This document shows positions 25,328-34,196 of a stretch of 64,000 nucleotides of DNA, piece after piece. The position numbers and the translations under genes were made by a program. The number at the start of each line of letters is the position of its first letter. The first letter of the stretch is position 1. Location: contig NZ_CAKLPY010000003.1 of the NCBI RefSeq assembly GCF_923079645.1, positions 62,001-126,000 on the forward strand, read 5' to 3'. The DNA comes from Emticicia aquatica (lineage in GTDB: Bacteria; Bacteroidota; Bacteroidia; Cytophagales; Spirosomataceae). The notes beneath the pieces are model-generated. The model had not been told where the DNA came from. It did no database searches and saw nothing but the letters and a program-made list of their open reading frames with translations.

Positions 25328-26011
25328 ATGTCTAAAATCCTTTACGTTGAAGATGACCCAAATTTAGGGTTTGTAACAAAAGATAATCTCGAATTAGAAG
25401 GGTATGAAATTGTACATTTTCAAGATGGAAAGGAAGCTTGGAAAAGTTTTAGTAAAGAAAAATATGACCTTTGTTTATTGGACGTGATGCTGCCCGAACT
25501 TGATGGGTTTTCATTGGCAGAAAAAATACGAAAACAAAATCTGCAAGTACCAATCATTTTTTTAACTGCCAAAACAATGCAAGAAGACCGTATTACAGGT
25601 CTGAAAATTGGTGGCGATGACTACGTAACAAAACCCTTCAGTATTGAAGAATTAAGCCTAAGAATTAAGATTTTTCTGAAAAGAAAAGACATTAATAAAA
25701 TGCATACCGAAGGGCTTGGGAACTGGGAAATTGGGTTTTATGAGTTTGATTATCAGCAACTTACACTAAAATCTTCAACAAAACTTGAACAACTAACTCA
25801 CCGTGAAGCTGAAGTTTTGAAATATTTGTGCGAACGAAAAAATCAAGTAATTAAACGTGACGAAATCTTAACGGCCATTTGGGGGCGTGACGATTATTTT
25901 TTAGGTCGAAGCTTGGATGTTTTTGTTACTCGTCTTCGTAAAATGCTTGCCGAAGACTCTTCCATAAAAATCGAAAATGTACACGGAATCGGTTTTAGAT
26001 TTGCTTGTTAA
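25328..26011 (+). CDS. OmpR/PhoB-family response regulator
   Basis: A 227-aa regulator. The receiver domain (1-120) has the acidic pair in YVEDDPNLG, the phosphoacceptor Asp52 in LLDVMLPELDG, the Thr80 switch position in FLTAKT and Lys102 in VTKPFS. The C-terminal winged helix (about 135-225) ends RSLDVFVTRLRKMLAEDSSI then KIENVHGIGFRFAC, the pattern of the OmpR DNA-binding domain. It is presumably phosphorylated by the kinase encoded directly upstream. Target genes are not evident. Confidence 0.94.
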   Translation: MSKILYVEDDPNLGFVTKDNLELEGYEIVHFQDGKEAWKSFSKEKYDLCLLDVMLPELDGFSLAEKIRKQNLQVPIIFLTAKTMQEDRITGLKIGGDDYVTKPFSIEELSLRIKIFLKRKDINKMHTEGLGNWEIGFYEFDYQQLTLKSSTKLEQLTHREAEVLKYLCERKNQVIKRDEILTAIWGRDDYFLGRSLDVFVTRLRKMLAEDSSIKIENVHGIGFRFAC

Positions 26012-26042
26012 AATTGCAAAAATTTATAGAAAGTCTTTATCC

Positions 26043-26501
26043 CTAAATTGGCAAGACGGTTGTGCTTTTTACTTCTGACATCACAAAAAAACTGTGTATC
26101 AATGAAACCCCCGATAAAACAGAAAGCTTTTGTTGGTGAAATTGGTGATAACTTTCCATATCTGGCACAACAATTTTGAGCATATAATCAAAACTTCCCG
26201 AAACAAAGTTACATTCTACCACTTCGGGCAAATTCTGTATGGATTGATTGAAACCTTCAGAAGTGTCATGCGTTTGCTTGATTAGCGTAACTTGACAATA
26301 AACGGTTAGATTTTTGCCTAATTTCTTTTTATTCAAAATTGTTACGTATTTTTCAATAATTCCTTCCTGTTGTAATCGCTTAACTCGGTCATGCACAGGC
26401 GTAAGTGAAAGATTTATTTGTTTAGCAATATCTTTCAGCGTCAAATGGGCATCTTCTTGTAATAAACGCAATATTTTTTTGTCAGTGTCGTCAAGGTTCA
26501 T
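26043..26501 (-). CDS. Lrp/AsnC-family transcription regulator
   Basis: A 152-aa regulator. The N-terminal helix-turn-helix is DDTDKKILRLLQEDAHLTLK then DIAKQINLSLTPVHDRVKRL; the C-terminal ligand-binding (RAM) domain includes VECNFVSGSFDYMLKIVVPD. It is transcribed away from alanine dehydrogenase with 255 bp between them. Lrp-type proteins often control the neighbouring ald gene in response to alanine or leucine, so this is the probable regulator of ald; that is inference from position. Confidence 0.92.
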   Translation of the reverse strand: MNLDDTDKKILRLLQEDAHLTLKDIAKQINLSLTPVHDRVKRLQQEGIIEKYVTILNKKKLGKNLTVYCQVTLIKQTHDTSEGFNQSIQNLPEVVECNFVSGSFDYMLKIVVPDMESYHQFHQQKLSVLSGVSLIHSFFVMSEVKSTTVLPI

Positions 26502-26657
26502 GGTGAAACAAATAAGTTGAATGTTATTTTATCAGAATTTTTTTCTTTTCAGAATTGAGAAATGTTGCATTTTTAGAAATATTTTCCCTAAAAATTTAAT
26601 TTTAAATGAATAGTTTCTTATTTTTTCAAATATAACAATAATATTTTCTTTATGTAC

Positions 26658-26665
26658 TAATTTTG
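26658..26665 (+). promoter_or_regulatory. Candidate -7 box for alanine dehydrogenase
   Basis: TAATTTTG matches TAnnTTTG. It predicts a start near 26671, so the leader of about 86 nt would contain the hairpin and most of the direct repeats described next. Confidence 0.5.
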
Positions 26666-26667
26666 TG

Positions 26668-26738
26668 GAGCAATTACACTTCATATAAAATTAAATCGCT
26701 GCTACAGAAAATCGTAGCAGCGAGCAGTTACACTTCAT
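26668..26738 (+). promoter_or_regulatory. ald leader: hairpin between 17-bp direct repeats
   Basis: GAGCAATTACACTTCAT (26668-26684) and GAGCAGTTACACTTCAT (26722-26738) differ at one base. Between them lies a perfect 9-bp inverted repeat, CGCTGCTAC (26697-26705) and GTAGCAGCG (26714-26722), with an 8-nt loop. The second direct repeat ends 18 nt before the ald ATG. It could be an Lrp operator pair, a leader-RNA structure, or the scar of a small insertion with duplicated target. The sequence does not choose between them. Confidence 0.6.
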
Positions 26739-26756
26739 CAATATAACAAAAGTATT

Positions 26757-27869
26757 ATGATAATCGGAGTACCAAAAGAAATCAAAAACAACGAAAATCG
26801 TGTTGCTCTCACCCCTGCGGGTGTGGCCGAATTGAAAAAGCATGGACACAAAGTGTATGTGCAAGCTAGTGCCGGAGAAAGTAGTGGTTTTAGTGATGAT
26901 GAGTATGTGAAAGCAGGTGCAGAAACTTTGCCAACAATTGAAGAAGTTTACGCAATTGCTGAAATGATTATCAAGGTAAAAGAACCAATTGCATCTGAGT
27001 ATCCGCTCATCAAAAAAGACCAATTATTATTTACGTATTTTCACTTTGCATCTTCTGAACCATTAACTCATGCCATGATTGAGCGTGGAGCGGTTTGTTT
27101 AGCTTACGAAACAGTAGAAAAAACAGACCGTAGTTTGCCATTGTTAGTACCAATGTCAGAAGTTGCAGGCCGTATGGCGATTCAAGAAGGAGCCAAATAT
27201 TTAGAAAAACCATCAGGTGGAAAAGGTATTTTGTTGGGTGGTGTGCCAGGAGTTCCACCAGCCAAAGTATTGGTTTTAGGTGGAGGAATAGTAGGTACAC
27301 AAGCGGCAAAAATGGCCGCAGGCTTAGGAGCAAGAGTTGTAATTATGGATGTAAGCTTGCCACGTTTACGTTATTTGTCGGACATCATGCCACCAAACGT
27401 AACAACAATTATGTCAAACCATTATAACATCTGTGAAGCCATTGCTGAAGCTGATTTGGTTGTTGGAGCGGTTCTTATTCCAGGTGCGAAAGCTCCGCAT
27501 CTCATCACGCGTGATATGTTGAAATTGATGCGTGCAGGAACGGTTGTTGTTGACGTAGCTGTTGACCAAGGCGGTTGTATAGAGACTTGTACACCAACTA
27601 CGCATGAAAATCCAACATTTATTATTGATGATATTGTTCATTATTGTGTCGCAAATATGCCTGGTGCAGTGCCTTATACATCAACACTTGCATTGACAAA
27701 TGCAACTTTACCTTATGCAGTTCAATTAGCAAATAAAGGATGGAAAAAGGCTTGTAGCGAAAATGAGGAATTGAAAAAAGGACTCAATGTAGCCAACGGA
27801 AAGATAGTTTACAAAGGAGTGGCAGATGCGTGGGGCTTGGAGTTGAGTGAAGTAGATGACATTTTATAA
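26757..27869 (+). CDS. ald: Alanine dehydrogenase
   Basis: A 370-aa NAD-dependent enzyme that interconverts alanine with pyruvate plus ammonia. The N-terminus MIIGVPKEIKNNENRVALTP carries the substrate-binding Arg15; the pyruvate-site Lys is in IIKVKEP (Lys73/75) and the catalytic His96 is in FTYFHFASS. The Rossmann segment is VLVLGGGIVGTQAAKMAAGL. The C-terminal NMPGAVPYTSTLALTNATLP is diagnostic of the family and the length is exact. It faces a divergent Lrp-type gene and ends at a strong terminator, so it is probably a single-gene unit for alanine use. Confidence 0.95.
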   Translation: MIIGVPKEIKNNENRVALTPAGVAELKKHGHKVYVQASAGESSGFSDDEYVKAGAETLPTIEEVYAIAEMIIKVKEPIASEYPLIKKDQLLFTYFHFASSEPLTHAMIERGAVCLAYETVEKTDRSLPLLVPMSEVAGRMAIQEGAKYLEKPSGGKGILLGGVPGVPPAKVLVLGGGIVGTQAAKMAAGLGARVVIMDVSLPRLRYLSDIMPPNVTTIMSNHYNICEAIAEADLVVGAVLIPGAKAPHLITRDMLKLMRAGTVVVDVAVDQGGCIETCTPTTHENPTFIIDDIVHYCVANMPGAVPYTSTLALTNATLPYAVQLANKGWKKACSENEELKKGLNVANGKIVYKGVADAWGLELSEVDDIL

Positions 27870-27901
27870 AAATTAGTTCAAATCCCCTTTTATAAATAAT
27901 C

Positions 27902-27934
27902 GCCTTTTCTCTTAATTGAGAAAGGGCTTTTTTG
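27902..27934 (+). terminator. Intrinsic terminator after ald
   Basis: GCCTTTTCTC and GAGAAAGGGC form a 10-bp stem (one G-U pair) with loop TTAATT, followed by TTTTTTG. Confidence 0.85.
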
Positions 27935-28034
27935 TTTAAGAGAATTTTGAAAAACGAATATATGATTAGATAAAAATTAACGTTTTTTTTCGATAAATAC
28001 TTCTAAAAACCACAATTTTCTGCAATTTTGCAAA

Positions 28035-28664
28035 ATGGCAAAAAAACAAAAATTTTATACAGTTTGGGAAGGTCGAAAGAAAGGAGTTTATGACTCATGG
28101 GATGACTGTAAAAAGCAAGTTGAAGGAGTTCAAGGTGCAAAATATAAAGCTTTTGAATCGAAAAATGAAGCAGAAAAAGCTTTAGAAGAAAACTATTGGA
28201 AGCACGTTCAGAAAGCCGAACAAAAACAAACTAAATTACCGAAATCGGCTTTCCCTCCGCCAAATTTGGAATCTGTTGTAGTTGATGCAGCTTGGAATTC
28301 GGTAAAAAAAGACATGGAATATCAAGGGTTTTACCTCAAAACCAAAGAACGTTTGTTTCATAAAGGCCCATTTCCGCAAGCAACTAATAATATTGGCGAG
28401 TTTTTGGCGATTGTTCATGCGTTGGCTCACCTCAAAAAACAAAATTCTTCATTGCCCATTTACTCTGATTCTCGAACCGCCATCAGTTGGGTGAAAAATA
28501 AGAAAGCAAATACAAAATTGGAAGAAGGAACAGGCAATGCCGAAGTTTTTGATTTATTGGAACGTGCCGTAAAATGGCTGCAAGATAATAACTATCCAAA
28601 TAAAGTACTCAAGTGGGAAACTGATTATTGGGGCGAAAATCCTGCTGATTTTGGAAGAAAATAG
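28035..28664 (+). CDS. rnhA: Ribonuclease H with N-terminal hybrid-binding domain
   Basis: A 209-aa enzyme that cuts the RNA strand of RNA-DNA hybrids. Residues 5-50 (KFYTVWEGRKKGVYDSWDDC, then KYKAFESKNEAEKALEE) are the viroplasmin-type hybrid-binding domain found in eukaryotic RNase H1 and some bacterial enzymes. The RNase H fold follows; acidic active-site candidates lie in VVDAAW, NNIGEFLAI, YSDSRTA and NPADFGRK, in the expected order. The next gene, a tRNA methyltransferase, starts 1 bp after its stop codon, so the two are translated from one message. Confidence 0.92.
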   Translation: MAKKQKFYTVWEGRKKGVYDSWDDCKKQVEGVQGAKYKAFESKNEAEKALEENYWKHVQKAEQKQTKLPKSAFPPPNLESVVVDAAWNSVKKDMEYQGFYLKTKERLFHKGPFPQATNNIGEFLAIVHALAHLKKQNSSLPIYSDSRTAISWVKNKKANTKLEEGTGNAEVFDLLERAVKWLQDNNYPNKVLKWETDYWGENPADFGRK

Positions 28665-28665
28665 T

Positions 28666-29376
28666 ATGCCGAAAAATTCATTTACATTCAAACATTTCAC
28701 AATTAACCAAGACCGCTGTGCCATGAAAGTCTGCACAGATGCGTGTATTTTAGGAGCATCGACCGATGTGGAAAATGTAAAAAATATTTTGGATATTGGT
28801 ACTGGAACGGGGCTTTTGTCATTAATGCTTGCTCAGAGGTCTTTTGCTAAAATTGATGCCGTTGAAATTGACGAAGATGCTTATAGTCAAGCTTTTGAGA
28901 ATGTATCGGTAAGTAAATTTAGCGATAAAATTGTAGTTCATCACCAGCGAATTCAATCATTTGTTGCTACCCAAGGCTATGATTTGATTATTTCAAATCC
29001 TCCTTTTTATCAAAAATCTCTAAAATCAATAGATAATCAAACCAACAAAGCTTTACATGCCGTTGAACTAAGTTTTGAAGAGTTAATAGATTCTGTAGTG
29101 AGATTATTAAAATCTAACGGAAAATTTGTGGTATTACTTCCTCCTTTTGAGATTGAAAAATTGATTCAAATTGCACAAAAAAAAGGATTATATTTGTCAA
29201 AAAAAATACTAATTCGGCATGATGAATCAAAACCTATTTTTAGAGTAATTGCTACTTTTCTTGATAAACCAGCAAACAATTATGAAGAAAATACATTAGA
29301 AATTCATGAAGAAAGAAGCGTAATTTATTCAGAAGCTTTCCGAACATTAATGAAAGATTATTATTTGATTTTTTAA
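28666..29376 (+). CDS. trmN6: tRNA1(Val) (adenine37-N6)-methyltransferase
   Basis: A 236-aa SAM-dependent methyltransferase that makes m6A at position 37 of tRNA-Val. I start it at the ATG at 28666 (MPKNSFTFKHFTINQDRCAM), 1 bp after the upstream stop; an in-frame TTG at 28651 lies inside rnhA. SAM-binding motif I is ILDIGTGTGLLSLMLAQ, the acidic loop is AVEIDEDAYSQA, and motif IV is SNPPFY, the signature of N6-adenine enzymes such as YfiC/TrmN6. The C-terminus has strands typical of the family. Confidence 0.9.
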   Translation: MPKNSFTFKHFTINQDRCAMKVCTDACILGASTDVENVKNILDIGTGTGLLSLMLAQRSFAKIDAVEIDEDAYSQAFENVSVSKFSDKIVVHHQRIQSFVATQGYDLIISNPPFYQKSLKSIDNQTNKALHAVELSFEELIDSVVRLLKSNGKFVVLLPPFEIEKLIQIAQKKGLYLSKKILIRHDESKPIFRVIATFLDKPANNYEENTLEIHEERSVIYSEAFRTLMKDYYLIF

Positions 29377-29516
29377 ATAGATAAACGATATAATTGACTT
29401 TCTGATTGGTCAAATAAATAATTAAAATTGAAATAATCCCGATATTTAATAGGGAATTTAACATAAAAATTTAATTCAGCAATAAGCAAATGCTTAAAAT
29501 CTGAAACCGCTTTCCG

Positions 29517-30479
29517 ATGAACCAACCACTTCAAATATCAATCGTTGTGCCTCTTTACAACGAAGCCGAATCGCTGCCCGAACTACATGATTGGATAGTC
29601 AGGGTAATGACAACCCACCAATTTTCTTATGAAGTTTTGTTTGTAGATGATGGCAGTACTGACGATTCTTGGGAAGTTATTCGTAAATTATCGGCTAATA
29701 ATCAGGCAGTTAAAGGGTTTAAGTTTATTCGAAATTATGGTAAAACGGCCGCTTTACAAACGGCTTTTGTGCATACTAAAGGTAATGTTGTGATTACGAT
29801 GGATGCGGATTTGCAAGATAGTCCTGACGAAATCCCAGAACTTTATCGGATGATTACTGAAGATGAGTATGATTTGGTTTCGGGTTGGAAAAAGAAACGC
29901 TACGACCCAATAAGTAAAACACTTCCTACGAAGCTATTTAATGGTATTTCTCGTTGGGTTTCGGGCGTTCAATTACATGATTTTAATTGTGGGTTGAAAG
30001 CTTATAGATCAAGAGTCGTGAAAAGTATTACGATTTATGGCGAAATGCACCGTAATATTCCTATTATTGCTAAGTGGAATGGTTTCAAAAAGATTGGCGA
30101 AAAAGTTGTTCAACACCAAGCTCGCAAATACGGCACTACAAAATTTGGTCTTGAACGCTTCATTTTTGGTTTTCTTGATTTGCTAACGGTTGCTTTTGTT
30201 AATAAATTTGGCCGTCGCCCGATGCATTTTTTTGGTACAATGGGCGTGTTGTCATTTATGGTTGGTAGCGTGTTGGCAATTTACCTACTTTTTGAAAAAT
30301 TATACAATATTAGTCAAGGACTTCGTTATCGTAATGTAACAGATAATCCGTCTTTCTTTTTGGCAATTGTTGCTATTATCATTGGTTCACAGCTATTTTT
30401 GGCAGGATTCATTGGTGAACTTTTCGTTAAACAAAACTTTAAGAAAGACGAATATTTGATAGAAGAAGAACTAGGATAA
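29517..30479 (+). CDS. Family 2 glycosyltransferase with two membrane helices (GtrB/DPM-like)
   Basis: A 320-aa inner-membrane enzyme predicted to move a sugar from a nucleotide donor to a polyprenyl phosphate. The GT-A domain shows IVVPLYNEAESLPEL, VDDGSTDDSW and the metal-binding MDADLQDSPDEIPE. Two hydrophobic helices close the C-terminus (about 235-260 and 270-300), as in GtrB and related polyisoprenyl-phosphate transferases. The product would serve as a membrane-bound sugar donor for glycan modification. It lies 50 bp upstream of a class A penicillin-binding protein, and the two may share a transcript. Confidence 0.88.
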   Translation: MNQPLQISIVVPLYNEAESLPELHDWIVRVMTTHQFSYEVLFVDDGSTDDSWEVIRKLSANNQAVKGFKFIRNYGKTAALQTAFVHTKGNVVITMDADLQDSPDEIPELYRMITEDEYDLVSGWKKKRYDPISKTLPTKLFNGISRWVSGVQLHDFNCGLKAYRSRVVKSITIYGEMHRNIPIIAKWNGFKKIGEKVVQHQARKYGTTKFGLERFIFGFLDLLTVAFVNKFGRRPMHFFGTMGVLSFMVGSVLAIYLLFEKLYNISQGLRYRNVTDNPSFFLAIVAIIIGSQLFLAGFIGELFVKQNFKKDEYLIEEELG

Positions 30480-30529
30480 CCCACGATTTTTGGTTGAAAT
30501 AAAATAAAACACTCATTGACCTGATAAAA

Positions 30530-32860
30530 ATGAAATTATCCCTTCCCGAATTAGCTACCGGAAAATACCAAAATATAATTGGAAAAATCTGGAAATTTAC
30601 CAAATACGGAACTATTGCTTTTATAATTTATTTGATTGCTGTAACATTCAACTTCTTTTGGTTATTTGGTAAAATGCCAAGTTCGGATGATATAGATAAT
30701 CCTAATAGCGAAATTGCGTCAGAAGTAATTTCATCAGATGGTAAAGTGATAGGAAAGTTTGCCTACGAAAATCGAAGCCCGATTGATTTTAATGAGCTTT
30801 CTCCCAATATCGTTAATGCATTAATTGCTACTGAAGATGTGCGTTTTACGGTACATTCGGGTATTGATGCACGCAGTACTTTGCGGGTGATAATGGGTGT
30901 TTTTACAGGTCAACGCAAAGGGGGAGGAAGTACAATTTCGCAGCAGTTGGCCAAAAACCTTTTCAAACTACGTGAAGATGATTTCTATAAAGGTCCATTA
31001 TATTACGTGCCAGGTGTTAGGCAATTGCTCATCAAAACAAAAGAATGGATTACGGCCATAAAACTTGAGCGTCGTTATACGAAGCAAGAAATTATGGAAA
31101 AATACCTAAATACGATTGAGTTTAGTAGTGGAGCTTTTGGTATTAAATCGGCAGCAAAAACCTATTTCAAGAAAAGTCCGAGTGAACTCAATCCAGAAGA
31201 AGCGGCAATTTTGGTTGGAATGATTCAAAACCCATCAAGATTTAACCCAAAATTACATCCGGTTGCTGCCAAAACTCGTCGAAATATTGTATTTGACCAA
31301 ATGGTAAAGTATAATAAAATCTCGCTCGAACAAGGCGAAATGCTCAAAGAAAAGCCAGTCGTCTTAAATTATTCACCCGAAAGCCATAATTCTGGGCCTG
31401 CACCTTATTTTCGTCAATTCTTGAAAGATTGGCTCAAGGCAGAAATTGTGAAAGAAGGCTATGATGCCAATGATATTTATACAAAAGGATTTAAGGTTTA
31501 TACCACGATTGATTCTCACATGCAAGCCTACGCCGAAGAAGCTTTAGTTGAGAATATGAAAGACCAACAAAAGAAATTTTATGCTCACTGGAAAGGGAAG
31601 GGGCGTCCATGGGTTTTGGAGTCAAAATCTAAAGAAGGTAAGTATGTAGAAATTCCAAATTTCATCGAAAATATTGCTAAAACTTCAGGACGATATCGAG
31701 AATTAAAAGAAGCCTATGACGGTGATGTTGATAAGATTTGGCGTGAAATGAATAAGCCTACTAAAATGCGAGTTTTCACGTGGCAAGGTGAGCGTGATAC
31801 GGTTCTTTCATCAATGGATTCGATTCGTCATTATAAGTATTTCTTGCATTCAAGTTTCATGGCAATGGATCCAAGAAATGGACAAATCAAAGCTTGGGTT
31901 GGGGGAATAAATTATAAATACTTCAAATATGACCACGTTTTTCAAGGGAAACGTCAACCTGGGTCAACGTTCAAACCTTTTGTTTACGTAACAGCAATTG
32001 ATAATGGATTTTCAACTTGTGAACAAGTAATTGACCAGCCTATTACGATTCCAATTCCAGGAGGAAGTTGGACTCCCAAAAACTCTGACGGTGTTTATTC
32101 TTATCGTTCGCTTACACTTCGTCAAGCTTTAGGACAATCAATCAATACAGTGAGTGCGTATTTAATTAATCAGTTTAAAGCTAGTAATGTTATCAAATAC
32201 GCCCATAAATTAGGTATAAAAAGTGATTTGCCCGAAGTTCCTGCTATATGTTTAGGAATCGGTGATGTCTCTTTATATGAATTAATGTCTGGTTATTGTG
32301 TTTTTGCTAATCAAGGGAAATATACCGAGCCAATTTTTGTAACCCGAATTGAAGATAAAAATGGAGAAATCATCAAGGAATATTATTCGGATAGTAAAGA
32401 GGTTATTAGCCAGGAAACGGCCTATAAAATGATTCACCTAATGCGTGGAGCAACCCAACCTGGCGGTACAGCGGCAGGACTTGGTCGATATGGCGTTTTA
32501 GATGGCAACGAAATTGCTGCTAAAACAGGTACTACTTCAAACTTCTCGGATGGTTGGTTTATGGGAATTTCGCCAACGCTTGTTGCAGGCGGTTGGACAG
32601 GTGGTGATGACCCAACGATTCACTTTAGAGATATTAATTTAGGACAAGGAGCAAGACTTTCAATGCCAACTTGGGGTGGTTTTTTTCAGAAAGTTTATGC
32701 TGATAAAACTTTAGAATATAAAAAAGGTTCATTCTTGAAACCATCAACAGTATCCGTTTCGGGTGATTGTGTTTTTACGGCTGGAGAAGGTGCATATATT
32801 GATTCAACGCAAAAATATACACCCCCAACGGCAAAGCCTGTTGAAGATGACCAATTATAA
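30530..32860 (+). CDS. Class A penicillin-binding protein (PBP1A-like)
   Basis: A 776-aa bifunctional peptidoglycan synthase. One membrane helix is at about 25-50. The GT51 transglycosylase domain contains ATEDVRFTVHSGIDARSTLR with the catalytic Glu, and GGSTISQQLAKNLF. The transpeptidase domain has the nucleophile Ser479 in STFK, the second motif in GQSINTVS (SxN) and the third KTGTTSNFSDGWFMG (KTG). Domain order and length fit class A enzymes. Insertion between the two domains (about 330-430) is longer than the minimum. It makes and cross-links glycan strands at the outer face of the inner membrane. Confidence 0.94.
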   Translation: MKLSLPELATGKYQNIIGKIWKFTKYGTIAFIIYLIAVTFNFFWLFGKMPSSDDIDNPNSEIASEVISSDGKVIGKFAYENRSPIDFNELSPNIVNALIATEDVRFTVHSGIDARSTLRVIMGVFTGQRKGGGSTISQQLAKNLFKLREDDFYKGPLYYVPGVRQLLIKTKEWITAIKLERRYTKQEIMEKYLNTIEFSSGAFGIKSAAKTYFKKSPSELNPEEAAILVGMIQNPSRFNPKLHPVAAKTRRNIVFDQMVKYNKISLEQGEMLKEKPVVLNYSPESHNSGPAPYFRQFLKDWLKAEIVKEGYDANDIYTKGFKVYTTIDSHMQAYAEEALVENMKDQQKKFYAHWKGKGRPWVLESKSKEGKYVEIPNFIENIAKTSGRYRELKEAYDGDVDKIWREMNKPTKMRVFTWQGERDTVLSSMDSIRHYKYFLHSSFMAMDPRNGQIKAWVGGINYKYFKYDHVFQGKRQPGSTFKPFVYVTAIDNGFSTCEQVIDQPITIPIPGGSWTPKNSDGVYSYRSLTLRQALGQSINTVSAYLINQFKASNVIKYAHKLGIKSDLPEVPAICLGIGDVSLYELMSGYCVFANQGKYTEPIFVTRIEDKNGEIIKEYYSDSKEVISQETAYKMIHLMRGATQPGGTAAGLGRYGVLDGNEIAAKTGTTSNFSDGWFMGISPTLVAGGWTGGDDPTIHFRDINLGQGARLSMPTWGGFFQKVYADKTLEYKKGSFLKPSTVSVSGDCVFTAGEGAYIDSTQKYTPPTAKPVEDDQL

Positions 32861-32877
32861 ATTTATTAAAGCGTAGA

Positions 32878-32920
32878 TTCAACAAAAAAAACTCCAAAAT
32901 CTGGAGTTTTTTTTGTTGAA
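32878..32920. terminator. Bidirectional terminator after the PBP gene
   Basis: A 19-bp perfect stem, A-rich left arm ending CTCCA and T-rich right arm starting TGGAG, with loop AAATC, lies between the converging PBP (+) and TIM-barrel (-) genes. Confidence 0.93.
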
Positions 32921-32937
32921 TTCTTCAGCGATATTTA

Positions 32938-33858
32938 TCAAGGTAAGTATTGACGAATATAATTTCTACTCTGCAAAATCGCTTTTGTAATATCATCAGG
33001 GCTTCCTTCATAAGCTTTGTCTTCCACTTCAATAACCACTGGCCCACGGTAACGAACATCCGTAAGAGCCGCAAAGAATTTTCCCCAACGGACATCTCCT
33101 AAACCAGGAAGTTTTGGCGAATGGTATTCGAGCGGATTAGCCAAAATACCAACCCTATCTAACTTGTCATGATAAACTTTTACATCTTTCAAATGAATAT
33201 GGTGCAAACGGTCTTTGTATTGATAAATTGGTTTTATTTCATCCATCATCTGAAAAATCATGTGCGAAGGGTCATAATTCAAACCAAATAATGGCGTTTT
33301 AAAAGTTTCAAACATTCTGTCCCAAACGGCTGGACTAATTGCTAGGTTTTTTCCCCCTGGCCATTCGTCGTTTGTAAAAAACATCGGGCAATTTTCTATG
33401 CCAATTTTGATGCCTTCTTGCTCTGCCGTTTCGATAATTGGTTTCCAGACTTTTTTAAAAGTTTTAAGGTTTTCTTGAATATTCTTTTTTGGGTCACGAC
33501 CAATAAAAGTATTCATCACTGGTACGTGTAAAGTGTTGCAAGCACGAATAACTTTTTTAATATGCTCAATATAAAATTCCGCTTTTTTCTTGTCAGCATC
33601 TAAAGGATTTGGATAATAACCTAAACCCGAAATACTGATATTTTTTTCGTGCAAATATGATTTAATGTATTTGATTTGCCCTGCATCAAGTTGATCAACA
33701 TTGATGTGTGTAACGCCTGCATAACGACGATTATCTCCGCCCTCAGTAGGCCAACACATCATTTCGAGGCAAGAGAAACCATGAGTAGAAGCAAAATTTA
33801 CGACATGCTCAAAGCCAAAATCGGCTAAAATAGCACTTACAAATCCGAGTTTTAACAT
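32938..33858 (-). CDS. Sugar phosphate isomerase/epimerase-type TIM-barrel protein
   Basis: A 306-aa cytoplasmic protein of the AP-endonuclease-2/xylose-isomerase-like TIM barrel superfamily. Metal-binding acidic and His residues are visible in IGIENCPMF (Glu), FGLNYDPSHMIFQMM (Asp and His), HHIHLKDVKV (His) and VVIEVEDK (Glu), which fits the usual divalent-metal site. There is no signal peptide. Members interconvert keto sugars or epimerise inositols and hexoses; the substrate here is not evident because the gene stands alone. A -7 box lies upstream on its strand. Confidence 0.87.
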   Translation of the reverse strand: MLKLGFVSAILADFGFEHVVNFASTHGFSCLEMMCWPTEGGDNRRYAGVTHINVDQLDAGQIKYIKSYLHEKNISISGLGYYPNPLDADKKKAEFYIEHIKKVIRACNTLHVPVMNTFIGRDPKKNIQENLKTFKKVWKPIIETAEQEGIKIGIENCPMFFTNDEWPGGKNLAISPAVWDRMFETFKTPLFGLNYDPSHMIFQMMDEIKPIYQYKDRLHHIHLKDVKVYHDKLDRVGILANPLEYHSPKLPGLGDVRWGKFFAALTDVRYRGPVVIEVEDKAYEGSPDDITKAILQSRNYIRQYLP

Positions 33859-33898
33859 AATTATTGTTGAATAGAAGTTTGTCTGGTAAAAATATAAA

Positions 33899-33906
33899 CA
33901 AAATTA
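33899..33906 (-). promoter_or_regulatory. Candidate -7 box for the TIM-barrel gene
   Basis: On the minus strand this reads TAATTTTG. It predicts a start near 33893, about 35 nt before the ATG. Confidence 0.45.
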
Positions 33907-34141
33907 TTCTTTACGAAATCTTATTTTGTTTATGCTGCGTATATATAAACTAAAACAAATTTATCCTGATGTACGAGTTTGTTTATTGTTGTCTAGTTTT
34001 TATTAAACAATATATTTTTGGTTAGGTAGTATGAAATATCCAAAATACATCTGTTTCTAGGCAATTAATACAAAATTAAGTATCATTTTAATGGTAAAAT
34101 TTAGAATTTGTAAAGTTTATAAAAATAAAATCTTAAAAGAC

Positions 34142-34173
34142 TTGCTTTTTTTGTTTAAGTTTGTTTAACTTTG
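34142..34173 (+). promoter_or_regulatory. Tandem -7 boxes of the ECF sigma gene
   Basis: TAAGTTTG (34156-34163) and TAACTTTG (34166-34173) lie 10 bp apart; the second is spaced 21 bp from a TTG at 34142-34144, a good -33/-7 pair. The resulting transcript starts near 34180, which excludes the upstream in-frame TTG at 34161 and supports the ATG at 34197. Confidence 0.6.
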
Positions 34174-34196
34174 CTTCAACAAAAACAAACAGAACT

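Larger units (their letters stand above)
33859..34196. other. Divergent intergenic region, TIM barrel / ECF sigma
   Basis: 338 bp with a -7 box for each gene and five exact copies of the octamer TTTGTTTA: one on the minus strand (33895-33902) and four on the plus strand (33925, 33978, 34150, 34160). The last two overlap the sigma-gene promoters. I see no coding sequence. Confidence 0.55.

Noticed and set aside
27870..27890. GTTCAAATCCCC, resembling a tRNA T-loop
   Set aside because: There is no acceptor, D or anticodon stem; the upstream sequence is the ald coding region.
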